Positions 25,484 through 34,360 of a stretch of 61,214 bases of DNA are shown here, one piece after another (the stretch's first letter is position 1; each line of letters starts with the position of its first letter). The DNA is taken from positions 1-61,214 of the forward strand of contig DATLZU010000025.1 of the NCBI GenBank assembly GCA_035573855.1. The letters are read 5' to 3'. The position numbers and the translations under genes were made by a program. Source of the stretch: DATLZU01 sp035573855 (GTDB lineage Bacteria > Nitrospirota > Nitrospiria > Nitrospirales > Nitrospiraceae). The notes below the pieces were generated by a model. That model did not search any database, was not told where the DNA came from, and saw nothing but the letters and a program-made list of their open reading frames with translations.

Positions 25484-26347
25484 ATGCGGATCGTACTGGC
25501 GGTGGATGGATCGGATAATTCCTATGAAGCGCTCCGGGCGCTGCCTCATCTCAGCCGAGCCGAGGTGCTTATTCTGCTTCACGCCTTGGACGTTCCGCAG
25601 CCGGCTTATCCGATGATGATGCCGGAGGTCGCCCGCGACTTGTACACGACTGTCGAGAAGGAAATGCGCGAAGACGGCCAGCGGCTGTTGGACCGGATGG
25701 TGTCATTGCTCCCGATGAACGTCGGTCCGGCGACCAAACGGATCGAGGTCGGCACGCCGGCCGAAGTGATCGTCAGTGTCGCCCAAGACTCCGGAGCCGA
25801 CCTGATCGTCATGGGCGCCCGCGGGCTGGGCCCGATCAAAGAACGACTCTTCGGCAGCGTGTCCCATCGCGTCCTGACCCACGCCTCCTGCGCAACCCTG
25901 ATCGTCACCGGCCCCGTTCGGGGCATGAAGCAGATCCTGCTGCCCTTGCAGGGGCCCGACGATGCCGAGGCCGCGATCCGCTTTTTGGCCAAGCAACCGT
26001 TTCGCGAGCCGGCTAACCTGACGCTCGTCACGGTCCTCCCGTTCGCCCAACCTCTGTGGCCTGCGGGTATCTCCGTGACGGAAGCCATGAAAGAACAAGT
26101 CCTGCAGAGCGCACGGGCGTTCCTCGACAACGTCGCGGGGAAGTTGACCGGGTTGGGGTACCACGCCCGGAGTGCGACGCTGCTCGGCGTCCCCGCGCCT
26201 ATGATCCTGCACGAAGCCTCGAAGCTGAATCCGGACTTGATCCTGATGGGCTCCCGCGGCCGCCGCGGTCTCGCCCGCTTCGTGCTCGGCAGTACATCCC
26301 ATGCGGTGTTGCACCAGGCCCCCTGCCCGGTGTTGGTGTTTCGTTGA
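25484..26347 (+). CDS. Tandem universal stress protein
   Basis: 287 aa, two UspA domains with ATP motifs GARGLGPIKERLFGS and GSRGRRGLARFVLGS. ATG 25484 has GGAGG 5 bases upstream; an ATG at 25472 lies before that site and is rejected. Fourth universal stress gene in 21 kb. Confidence 0.93.
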   Translation: MRIVLAVDGSDNSYEALRALPHLSRAEVLILLHALDVPQPAYPMMMPEVARDLYTTVEKEMREDGQRLLDRMVSLLPMNVGPATKRIEVGTPAEVIVSVAQDSGADLIVMGARGLGPIKERLFGSVSHRVLTHASCATLIVTGPVRGMKQILLPLQGPDDAEAAIRFLAKQPFREPANLTLVTVLPFAQPLWPAGISVTEAMKEQVLQSARAFLDNVAGKLTGLGYHARSATLLGVPAPMILHEASKLNPDLILMGSRGRRGLARFVLGSTSHAVLHQAPCPVLVFR

Positions 26348-26473
26348 CGAACGGTAAAGCCCGTAGTACCCTCCCACTAGGGCTTCTCGCAGGCTGCCCA
26401 ATGCTGCCTTAAACCGTTGCGGGGTTCGCTCGGCCTTGAGACCGGTCATCAACGTTGTCGTCAGGATCTCGGC

Positions 26474-27547
26474 ATGAGCATCTTGATCGTAGATGATTCG
26501 CCGGATGAATTACAGTTGCTCAGTTCTCTCCTAGAGAGGGCGGGGTACCGATCGCTGCTCACCGCCACCTCCGCGGACGATGCGTTTCGAACATTGGGGG
26601 TCGCCGGCTCCGAATCCTCGCCGGCACCGGTCGATTTGGTTCTGATGGACATCATGATGCCGCACACGGACGGGCTGGAGGCCTGCCAGCGGATCAGAGC
26701 ACACCATCAACTCCACGATCTCCCTATCATTGTGATTACGGTCAAGAGCGACCCCGGCGACCTGCGCGACGCCTTCACGGCAGGGGCCACGGACTTCATC
26801 CGCAAGCCGGTCAACGAGGTGGAGCTGGTCGCCCGTGTGAGTGCCGCACTCACTCTGAGAGAGGAACGGGAATGCCGGAAGGAGAGAGAACAACAACTGA
26901 TCAGACGCACCGAAGAGCTGGAACGGGCCCTTCACGAAGTAAAGGTTCTCCGAGGACTTATTCCGATCTGCAGCCATTGCAAGGGTGTGCGAAACGAGCA
27001 AGGTTTTTGGCAGCACATCGAAGAGTACCTTCGGGATCATTCTGAACTGGAATTCACCCATGGTGTGTGCGAGACATGCCTGGCCCAACCGGCCTCCCGC
27101 AGCCACAGGCCATCGACGAATCGGAACGCGACGGATTCGTCTCCTGCGGTCGCAATCACCGGAAGCGACAAGCGGGGACAAAGCGGAACGCGCGGCGTTG
27201 AGCTTTCATCCACTGAGACGGCGGAAGATGGGGTGCGGGCCAGGAAAGCGCGACGCGTGACTTTCCACTGTCGGCTCCTTTTCTCGGCGGAGCATATCCC
27301 ATCGGGGGAGGCTCGCGTCCTGGACCTCTCCACCTCGGGATGCAAAGCGGAATCGCTGACGGCGGTGAAAAAGGGGATGGAACTGACGGTGAAGTTTTTT
27401 CTCCCGGATCACCAGTGGGAACTTAAAATCGAACGGGCAGCGGTCCGATGGGTCGAGGGGAAGACCTTCGGTTTGGAGTTTCTCAGCATTCGTCCGGCCC
27501 AACGCGAACGGCTTCGCCTTCTGCTGGCCAGAAGCGAGAACGACTGA
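26474..27547 (+). CDS. Response regulator: receiver, CxxC zinc-ribbon-like segment and PilZ domain
   Basis: 357 aa. Receiver domain at 1-125 with phospho-acceptor Asp59 (LVLMDIMMP) and Lys in FIRKPVN. A coiled segment leads to PICSHCKGVRNEQGFWQHIEEYL ... GVCETCL, a four-Cys module often found after receiver or PAS domains and likely zinc-binding. The C-terminal 105 residues are a PilZ domain with RxxxR (RKARR) and DLSTSGC, the residues needed for c-di-GMP binding. The output is therefore probably c-di-GMP-dependent protein interaction, not DNA binding. ATG 26474 follows AGGA at 7 bases. No kinase adjoins it. Confidence 0.88.
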   Translation: MSILIVDDSPDELQLLSSLLERAGYRSLLTATSADDAFRTLGVAGSESSPAPVDLVLMDIMMPHTDGLEACQRIRAHHQLHDLPIIVITVKSDPGDLRDAFTAGATDFIRKPVNEVELVARVSAALTLREERECRKEREQQLIRRTEELERALHEVKVLRGLIPICSHCKGVRNEQGFWQHIEEYLRDHSELEFTHGVCETCLAQPASRSHRPSTNRNATDSSPAVAITGSDKRGQSGTRGVELSSTETAEDGVRARKARRVTFHCRLLFSAEHIPSGEARVLDLSTSGCKAESLTAVKKGMELTVKFFLPDHQWELKIERAAVRWVEGKTFGLEFLSIRPAQRERLRLLLARSEND

Positions 27548-27569
27548 GCCTCCAACAGAAATCCAACCT

Positions 27570-28103
27570 TCACAGGAATCGTTGCGTGATGAGCGTCATC
27601 ACCTGCGCAGCCGCTTCAGCCGGCGTTGCCGTGGTCGTATCGATGCGCAAGTCTGGCTTGAGCGGCTCTTCGTAGGGCACCTGGAGGCCCGGCACCGTCG
27701 CGGACTCCCCGCCCCGCCCCTTGCGGTAGGTGCCTTTATTATCCCTCGCCATGCACACCTCCAACGGGCAGTCGACGGCGATCTCCAAAAAGCGCGGGAT
27801 CAGGCTTCGCGCCAGGTCTCGATAGGCCCGCTTGGCAGCGGTGGCGTCGAAGATTACGCTGACACCGTGCTCGACGAGCCGGGCGCCGGTGAAGGCCAGC
27901 GCGCGATAGAACAGGTCCCGCTCCTCCGGCGAATAAGTCGGCTCGGGTGTAAGCACGCGCCGGACCTCATCCGACTCCAACACGTCCACGCGCAATCCCA
28001 GCGCCTCCAGCTTCGGACGCAACGCCGTGGCGATCGTGCTCTTGCCCGACGCCGGCAGGCCGGTGAGCCAGACAGCGAAGGCGGGGAGTGCTGCGGCAGA
28101 CAT
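27570..28103 (-). CDS. cysC: Adenylylsulfate kinase-like protein (CysC family)
   Basis: 177 aa P-loop kinase, Walker A GLPASGKST at 15-23. The family phosphorylates adenosine 5'-phosphosulfate to PAPS. The usual FISPYRxDR segment of validated APS kinases reads IFDATAAKRAYRDLARS here, so substrate specificity is uncertain although many annotated CysC-like proteins share this version. No other sulfate-assimilation gene is nearby. Stop is convergent with the receiver-PilZ gene, 22 bases away. Confidence 0.75.
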   Translation of the reverse strand: MSAAALPAFAVWLTGLPASGKSTIATALRPKLEALGLRVDVLESDEVRRVLTPEPTYSPEERDLFYRALAFTGARLVEHGVSVIFDATAAKRAYRDLARSLIPRFLEIAVDCPLEVCMARDNKGTYRKGRGGESATVPGLQVPYEEPLKPDLRIDTTTATPAEAAAQVMTLITQRFL

Positions 28104-28112
28104 CCATCCGCC

Positions 28113-28979
28113 TCAGATCCGCTTGCTCCACTTCGCGAACCGGTCCGCCAACAGGACCCCGTTGGTTTTCAGCCCTTCGGCCTGAATGGCTTTTTGGACC
28201 GCTTCGATCCGGCTGGAGAAGTTCGGATGGGTCTTGAAAAACGCGCGGTCGTCCCCCTTGAGGTCGCGCAGCCGCACGAGCAGTGTCACATAGGCAAGGG
28301 GATCGTAGCCCACGCGGGCCGCGAACACGTCGCCCAGTTGGTCTGCCTCGATCTCCTTGCTCTGATCCAGTCCTTCGTCGAGCAGTTTCTTCACCGCTCC
28401 GTCGATCAGATTCTTGAACGCCGCCGGGTTCTGGTTGGCATACGCCAGGCCGGCTTCCGTCACGCCGGCGATCTGTTTGCTCCGCTGGATCACCTGTAAA
28501 ATGTGCTTCTCGGTCACATGAGCGATCTCGTGGCCAAGCACCGCAGCCAGTTCCGCCTCGTTCCGTATCTGCTTCAGCAAGCCTTTCGTAACAAAGATGT
28601 AGCCGGCTGGCGCGGCGAAGGCGTTGATGGAATCGTGATTCAGGATCGCGAACCGATAGGGAATGTCGGGCCGGTCGCAGGTGTTGGCGACTGCACGCCC
28701 GACAAGATTGACGTACCGCGTGAGCGCCGGATCCTCGACGACTCCTCCATAGCGGGCCACCACCTGCAGCGCGATGGCCTGACCGATAGAGGATTCCTCC
28801 TCATAGCCGATTGGGAGCAACCCGGCGACGAGGGTCCCGGTCCCGCGGATCACCCCGGCCAGCCGCTCATTGCCGGATTGCCGCGCCACGTCTTCAGCCG
28901 CCCGTTGCACTTCGGCGCACCCGCCGAACGCCGCGACGAACGCGAGGAGCTCAAGAACTGTAGAGATCTTACTTCGCAT
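28113..28979 (-). CDS. M48-family zinc metalloprotease lipoprotein
   Basis: 288 aa. A lipobox-like sequence (FVAAFGGC, Cys21) suggests anchoring after export. Zinc motif HEIAH at 150-154, with the distal Glu in KEIEADQLGD. This is the BepA/LoiP-type periplasmic M48 group involved in envelope quality control. The start overlaps the end of the SH3 gene by 11 bases, so the two are coupled. Confidence 0.88.
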   Translation of the reverse strand: MRSKISTVLELLAFVAAFGGCAEVQRAAEDVARQSGNERLAGVIRGTGTLVAGLLPIGYEEESSIGQAIALQVVARYGGVVEDPALTRYVNLVGRAVANTCDRPDIPYRFAILNHDSINAFAAPAGYIFVTKGLLKQIRNEAELAAVLGHEIAHVTEKHILQVIQRSKQIAGVTEAGLAYANQNPAAFKNLIDGAVKKLLDEGLDQSKEIEADQLGDVFAARVGYDPLAYVTLLVRLRDLKGDDRAFFKTHPNFSSRIEAVQKAIQAEGLKTNGVLLADRFAKWSKRI

Positions 28980-29478
28980 ATTCGCCGAGCCCCCCTTCTT
29001 TCAGGAATTCTTCGACCTCCTGATCCGCAATCTGATACGCCGTCATGCGATCGACCGTGTCGCGGTCTTTCTGGGAAATCCCCGCGCGATTGGCGTACCC
29101 CTCGGAGACCTTGTCCAGTCCCCGCGCTCCGGCTGACGCGGTCACCGCCGATGCCTCGCTCCCGCGCATACTGCGGCCGAGCTGCGCCAACCCGTTGTCG
29201 CCGCCGCTCGGTTTGGTTTTGCTCGTCTTGCCGGCATAGATCCAACCCTGTGCGCCGCTTTCGGTCTTGACCTGCAGCCAGCTTCCTTCCTTCTTCAAGA
29301 CCTCCAGCGGATCGCCGTAACGCAGATTGGCGACCACCTGATCCAGCGAGGTCTTGCCGGAGCGGAGTTGCGCCGTCCTGGCCTGCACATAGACGGTTTC
29401 CGCAAATACGGCGGTGACACCGACCAGTGTCACGCCGACGATCAGCCCTTGCAGAGTCCACCATGTCCGTCGTTTCAC
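28969..29478 (-). CDS. Exported SH3-domain protein
   Basis: 169 aa from GTG 29478, which has GGAGG 5 bases upstream; an ATG at 29511 lacks one. A signal peptide (about residues 9-26, VGVTAVFA) is followed by a bacterial SH3 domain (VYVQARTAQLRSGKTSLDQVVANL ... GWIYAGKTS), which usually binds cell-wall peptides. The rest is a polar tail. Overlaps the M48 protease gene, suggesting that the SH3 protein targets or partners the protease at the wall. Confidence 0.82.
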   Translation of the reverse strand: MKRRTWWTLQGLIVGVTLVGVTAVFAETVYVQARTAQLRSGKTSLDQVVANLRYGDPLEVLKKEGSWLQVKTESGAQGWIYAGKTSKTKPSGGDNGLAQLGRSMRGSEASAVTASAGARGLDKVSEGYANRAGISQKDRDTVDRMTAYQIADQEVEEFLKEGGLGEYAK

Positions 29479-29534
29479 CGTCGCCTCCTCGATCTCGAGT
29501 CCACCTTCCACCCTCCGTCCTCGCTTCGCGGCCT

Positions 29535-31673
29535 TTATTTCGATTTCAGCTCATAGACTCCATCCCAATCCGGCGGCGGCGGAGCCGCCAGGTAGGCGGC
29601 CGCCCGCTCGCGATAAACCTTCGACGGCCCATCCACAGGATCCAGCGCCAGCGCCGCCTCGAATCGCTGTTGGGCCGTGACGAAATCCCGCCGCTTGTAA
29701 GCGGCCAGTCCCTCGAGGTACAGCTCCATCACTTTTTTCCGTTCGATGGACAGCTCTCCTTTCCGTGCCAGCAATTCGTATACCGTGACCGGTTCTTTCT
29801 TGCCCTTTACCCTGAGCACATCCACCTCGCGCGCCTCGATATCCTTCTGGGCTAACTCGTACGTCCGCGGCCCCAGCAAGATCAGTGTGTCGTAAAACTT
29901 GTTTGCCCCTTCCAGCCGCGAGGCAAGGTTCACGCTGTCGCCCATCACGGTGTATTCGAGCCGCTCCTGCGACCCCATGTTGCCCACGACCAGCAGACCC
30001 GAGTTGATGCCGATCCGCGTCACGATCTCTGGCAAGCCTTCCGCTTTCCAGGCCTCGCGCAGTTTCGTCAACTCCGCCTGGCTGTCCAACGCCGCATAGC
30101 AGGCCAGTGTCGCATGGTTCGGATCGCCCAGCGGGGCGCCGAAGATCGCCATGATGCCGTCGCCCAAGTACTTGTTCACGTTGCCGCGATGCCGGCGGAT
30201 GATATCGGTCATGGCTGACAGATAGCGGTTGAGCAGCTCGACCAGTTCCTCCGGCTGCAGTTGTTCGGAGATCGTGGTGAAGCCCGCGACGTCGGAAAAA
30301 AAGACGGTCAGTTCCTTTTTCTCTCCGCCAAGCTTGATGCGCTCGGGATCGCGCATGATCTCTTCGACCACCTCCCGGGACATGTACTTATCGAACGCAG
30401 CCCGCAATTGCCGCCGCTGCCTTCCTTCGATCAGATACTCCACCGTCGCCGCGACGCCGAAGGAGACAGCCAGCGCGCCCTCCGGAAACACCAACTCGAC
30501 CCACAGGCCGTGCGACGTGAAGGCGTGGACAGCCAGGCCATAGTAGATCGCCGCCAGCGCCGCGATGAACCCGATCTTCAGCACCTGCCGCCGGATCAGC
30601 ATGAAGCTCCAGGCCGTCGCCAGGCACAACGCCAGCGTCGCGACCGCAAACACCCAGTACGGCGCCTGCCGCATGAACTGAGCCTGCAGGAGGTTGTCCA
30701 GCGCGGCCATATGGATCAGCACGCCCGGCGTGAACGGCGACAACGGCGTCACGCGCAATTCGTACGTGCCTGCCGCGGTCGTGGCGATGAACACGATTTT
30801 GTCCTTGAAGACCGCCGGGTCAAGCAGCGGCCGCTCTCCCTTCTGAAGCTGCGTGAAGGATTGGAGCACGGCGCCGGCTGAATAGGAGGAATAGGTTTTC
30901 CGCTCCAGTGTCCCATGCCAATCGATCAGCATGGCGCCCTGGGAGGTCAGCGGCACCGCCACGGATCCCATCCGGACCACATTCGATTCCCACGTGACCT
31001 GATCCGCGCCCAGGAGAGGCCGAGCCGCGGCCGCGGCAATCTGGAAGAAGTGACGGCCCTGGGCAGCAGCCACCAGCGGCATGCGGCGCGTCGTCCCGTC
31101 GAAATCGGGCATCAGGTTGATGAAGCCGAGACCCCGCGCGGCCTCGGCGAGCGGCGGGATCGGCAGCTTCACGCCAGGATAGGTCGCAAGCGGTGGAGCT
31201 TCCACGTCCGCCCGCACCTCGACTGGCACACCGGCCTTCGCCAACAACTCCGGTACAAGGTCCTGCGGTTCTCCCTGAAATAAAATCGGCAGGAACACAT
31301 TCCCGGCCGCCCGCATCTCGTCGGCGAACACCTGGTCGAATTCTTCGGCGTTGTCGTCCGGTTCCAGAAACAGGATGTCGAAGATGACCGCCTTGGCTCC
31401 CGCCTCGCGGAGAAACCGGACGAGATACCCATGGCGGTCGCGCGGCCAGGGCCAGCGGCCGAACGTCTCCAAACTGGCTTCGTCCACCGCGACCAATACG
31501 ATGTCCGGACTGGCCTTGGAGGGATCGGCGTAGGTCCGGTAGCGATGGTCAAGCGCTTTGAGCTCCACGATCTCGAGCCAACGGGTCCGATGCAGCGCCA
31601 ACGCTAGAACAAAGACCGCCAGTCCCACGGCGGTCGCGATCAGGACTTTCTTAGCCGACTTAGGGAGTTCCAT
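29535..31673 (-). CDS. CHASE2-domain adenylate/guanylate cyclase
   Basis: 712 aa membrane class III cyclase. N-terminal span, extracytoplasmic CHASE2 sensor (about 30-330, with PDIVLVAVDEASLETFGRWPWPRD), three spans (about 335-405), then the catalytic domain: TVFFSDVAGFTTISEQ holds the first metal Asp and KYLGDGIMAIFGAP the second. A C-terminal alpha-helical part (about 650-700) looks like a short TPR. ATG 31673 is chosen over TTG 31682. Probably makes cAMP in response to an envelope signal; the ligand is unknown. Confidence 0.92.
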   Translation of the reverse strand: MELPKSAKKVLIATAVGLAVFVLALALHRTRWLEIVELKALDHRYRTYADPSKASPDIVLVAVDEASLETFGRWPWPRDRHGYLVRFLREAGAKAVIFDILFLEPDDNAEEFDQVFADEMRAAGNVFLPILFQGEPQDLVPELLAKAGVPVEVRADVEAPPLATYPGVKLPIPPLAEAARGLGFINLMPDFDGTTRRMPLVAAAQGRHFFQIAAAAARPLLGADQVTWESNVVRMGSVAVPLTSQGAMLIDWHGTLERKTYSSYSAGAVLQSFTQLQKGERPLLDPAVFKDKIVFIATTAAGTYELRVTPLSPFTPGVLIHMAALDNLLQAQFMRQAPYWVFAVATLALCLATAWSFMLIRRQVLKIGFIAALAAIYYGLAVHAFTSHGLWVELVFPEGALAVSFGVAATVEYLIEGRQRRQLRAAFDKYMSREVVEEIMRDPERIKLGGEKKELTVFFSDVAGFTTISEQLQPEELVELLNRYLSAMTDIIRRHRGNVNKYLGDGIMAIFGAPLGDPNHATLACYAALDSQAELTKLREAWKAEGLPEIVTRIGINSGLLVVGNMGSQERLEYTVMGDSVNLASRLEGANKFYDTLILLGPRTYELAQKDIEAREVDVLRVKGKKEPVTVYELLARKGELSIERKKVMELYLEGLAAYKRRDFVTAQQRFEAALALDPVDGPSKVYRERAAAYLAAPPPPDWDGVYELKSK

Positions 31674-31806
31674 CCGCGTCAACTCGGAGGGTGACAGCGG
31701 CGCCCGCGCGCCACTGTTTGAAGCGTCGGCAGGGCGTTGCCGTGCGGTCGGATGCAGGTGGGTGACCGGAAAGAGTTCCGCCGGAGCCTGTGCGGACCGA
31801 AAACCA

Positions 31807-33429
31807 TCAAGGCACGTCCTGGGCGCAGCGGAACCCGAGAGTCGGCCCCCAGTAGGTCATCTCGTCCCAGCTCCGGTAACTGACGCGCAGCTCAAGCGGT
31901 CGCTCGTTCCAGTCCCCGCCCCGCAAGACGCGGAAGGAACCGCGGAGCGGCCCCTGTGGATCGCGGGCAGGCGACATCTGGTAGAAGTCCTCGGCATACC
32001 AGTCCTTCACCCACTCCCACACGCTGCCGACGAGATCATGAACTCCGTAGGGGGACACGGTGGCCGCCTGGCTGCCGATCTGTTCCGTGCCGTTGGCGCC
32101 AGCCTTGATCTCGCCGTTCTTGGGACGCCCCTTGATCATCTCCTCGCTGTTACCCCAGGGATAGCGCCGTCCGTCCGTCCCGCGCGCGGCCTTTTCCCAT
32201 TCGGCCTCGGTGGGCAGGCGTTTGCCGCGCCATTCACAATAGGTCCGCGCCTGCATCCACGTGACGTTGGTAACCGGATGCTGCGCGCGTTCGGGATCGT
32301 CGAACGCCTGGCGATCTTTAGGCGGCGTGCAGCCGCCCCCCTCGACGCACTGGCGATACTGGGCGTTGGTGACCTCGTACTTGTCCAGCCAGTACGAGCT
32401 CAAGTACACCCGGTGCATCGGTCGCGAATCCGGCAAGCCGTCCTCCGCCCCCATCAGGAACTCGCCGGCTGGAATCAGGACCATTCCCTCCGGCGGGCTG
32501 ATCCCTTGCTGGGCCAACTTGCGCAACTCTTCCTGCTGCGCCGCCTGCAATTGCTGATTGACTTTGGTGATCTCGGGCTCGTCGTCGCCGGTCGGCGGCC
32601 GACCTTGTGGAGGCGTCGGCGAAGTCCGTGCGGCTGGGGGAGGAGTCGTCTCGGCCTTCGCCGACCTGCCAGACGGTTGATGACTCGCCTGCGCCGCCGG
32701 AGGCGCCTCAGCGGCCCGCACCGTCTCGATCCGGACCGTGGCCCGCATCAACTCCTGAACCAAGTCGGCCCCGCCGCCTTTGGTCTTGCGCTCCTTGCCG
32801 CCTTTGCCAATCAACGTAAAATCGAAGTCAGGAATGTTCGCCAACAGCGGCGTCGCATAGCTGATCGGAACGGCGAAGGCCATCCCTTCGGGCACGATGC
32901 CGGAGGGATGGCTGAACTTGGTCGTCACGATGCCGATCACCTCCCCCCGGCGGTTAAAGAGCGGGCCACCGCTGTTACCGGGATTGACCGCCGCATCGAC
33001 CTGAAACACCCGCTGCACGCCTTTGGTGCGGACGGCCGCCACGCGCCCGCGGGTCACCGACACCTCCCGCAGACCGAACGGAAACCCGACCGCGATGACT
33101 TCCTGATCAAGCCGCACCGCTCCCGCATAGCCCAAAGCGGCTTCGGACAGCCCCACGGTTTCGATCTTGAGCAAGGCCAGATCGTGCTCCGGATCGGCGC
33201 TGACGAGGATGGCTGGCGCGCGGAACTCGCCCGGCGTCACGACCATAATCCGCCGGGCGTTCGAGACGACGTGATGCGCGGTCAGGACATATCCGTCCGT
33301 ATGCACGATGACACCGCTACCGGCCGGCTTTTCCGCCGGAAGAACGAGCCGTTCCGCCGCTCCAGCGAACGGGAGTCCGCCGGCGATCGCCAGCGACGCC
33401 GCCAGTGTCAGCCATGCCGATCGTTTCAT
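31807..33429 (-). CDS. Exported trypsin-like protease fused to an FGE-sulfatase (SUMF1) domain
   Basis: 540 aa from ATG 33429, with a signal peptide ending near FAGA. Residues about 28-225 are a chymotrypsin/DegP-like protease with an intact triad: H53 (LTAHHVVS), D83 (EHDLALL) and S153 (GNSGGPL). A Pro/Ala-rich linker with a Gln-rich coil (about 240-300) leads to a formylglycine-generating-enzyme-like domain (MVLIPAGEFLMG ... YEVTNAQY ... RLPTEAEWEKAARG ... VLRGGDWN ... LGFRC). No sulfatase is present nearby, so this domain is more likely a binding module. ATGA overlap with the DUF3365 gene upstream indicates coupling. Confidence 0.9.
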   Translation of the reverse strand: MKRSAWLTLAASLAIAGGLPFAGAAERLVLPAEKPAGSGVIVHTDGYVLTAHHVVSNARRIMVVTPGEFRAPAILVSADPEHDLALLKIETVGLSEAALGYAGAVRLDQEVIAVGFPFGLREVSVTRGRVAAVRTKGVQRVFQVDAAVNPGNSGGPLFNRRGEVIGIVTTKFSHPSGIVPEGMAFAVPISYATPLLANIPDFDFTLIGKGGKERKTKGGGADLVQELMRATVRIETVRAAEAPPAAQASHQPSGRSAKAETTPPPAARTSPTPPQGRPPTGDDEPEITKVNQQLQAAQQEELRKLAQQGISPPEGMVLIPAGEFLMGAEDGLPDSRPMHRVYLSSYWLDKYEVTNAQYRQCVEGGGCTPPKDRQAFDDPERAQHPVTNVTWMQARTYCEWRGKRLPTEAEWEKAARGTDGRRYPWGNSEEMIKGRPKNGEIKAGANGTEQIGSQAATVSPYGVHDLVGSVWEWVKDWYAEDFYQMSPARDPQGPLRGSFRVLRGGDWNERPLELRVSYRSWDEMTYWGPTLGFRCAQDVP

Positions 33430-34214
33430 TTCCGGATGGGAATCATCACGCTGATCGCGCCCGCGTTCTGGCCGAGCTTCAACCCCTCGCGCGGATACCC
33501 GGTGCGATCCAGCTCGCCCTTCGGTTCTCCGTGACAATCAAGGCACTGTCGGGTCGTGTACAGCGGAAACATCAGGCGCAACGAACCGCCTCGGGCCGTC
33601 ACTTCGCTGATCACTTTCTCGCGAGGGAATGCCGGGTCCGCGAACGCTTCCAGCGCCGCCCGCTCCATCGCATCCGGCGCATTGCGGGGATTCCGCGGAA
33701 ACAGGGCCGTCTGCTTCAGTCGCACGCCGGTCCGTTCGGTAAATCGCGCGGCCACCCGCGCGCCGAAAACCGCCGGGATAAATCCTTTAAACCCGACATC
33801 GGGGCGATTGAGTTCCGGCTGCGCGTCCGCGACCACTTGCTTGCTGACCAAGACCAGCTCCCTAAGCAACCGCTTGGCGCCGTCGGGGATGCGGGCCTCC
33901 TCCAACTCCGTGAGATCCACGCCGGACCGGCTCCGGAACATGTCCACAAGCTGCCGCTCAAACACATCGGGCGTGAACCCCTTATCCGCGCGCGTGCGAT
34001 CGTCGAAGAGAGATTGGTTGTCGTTGATGACGGCGCGCCCGGAGTCCAGCAGAATCGCCAGAAGGCGGGCAGTGTGCTCGAATTCCAGAACAGTTTGAAG
34101 CGGGACACCGGCGTCCGGACTCCGCTCACGGGTCGCGGCCGCCTCGCGTTCACCTCCTCCGCAGACCATGAAGACCACCATCGGCGCGAGCATCCAGCAC
34201 AGGCGACGAAACAT
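33426..34214 (-). CDS. DUF3365/Tll0287-like exported haem c protein
   Basis: 262 aa. Hydrophobic N-terminus (about residues 5-18, followed by CGGG). The DUF3365 sensor-type domain carries one CxxCH (RQCLDCHGEPKG) near residue 225 for covalent haem c. In this family the single haem is proposed to sense redox state. It overlaps the protease-FGE gene by 4 bases, so the two products probably act together in the envelope. Confidence 0.85.
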   Translation of the reverse strand: MFRRLCWMLAPMVVFMVCGGGEREAAATRERSPDAGVPLQTVLEFEHTARLLAILLDSGRAVINDNQSLFDDRTRADKGFTPDVFERQLVDMFRSRSGVDLTELEEARIPDGAKRLLRELVLVSKQVVADAQPELNRPDVGFKGFIPAVFGARVAARFTERTGVRLKQTALFPRNPRNAPDAMERAALEAFADPAFPREKVISEVTARGGSLRLMFPLYTTRQCLDCHGEPKGELDRTGYPREGLKLGQNAGAISVMIPIRK

Positions 34215-34360
34215 CGTGTCGATCCTGGCGCGTACGTTCGGGAGGCGACGCGGCGCGGAGACGTCCCCTGCCCGGCGACCAGGTGAGAGGACATCTCAGC
34301 GTGGATGGTACTTTTGCCCTCCCGTGAAGTCAAGCCGGGAGGACCAGACGAGGAAGATGT

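Noticed and set aside
31558..33534. 658-codon plus-strand frame
   Set aside because: Antisense to the protease-FGE fusion gene; composition is that of a shadow frame.
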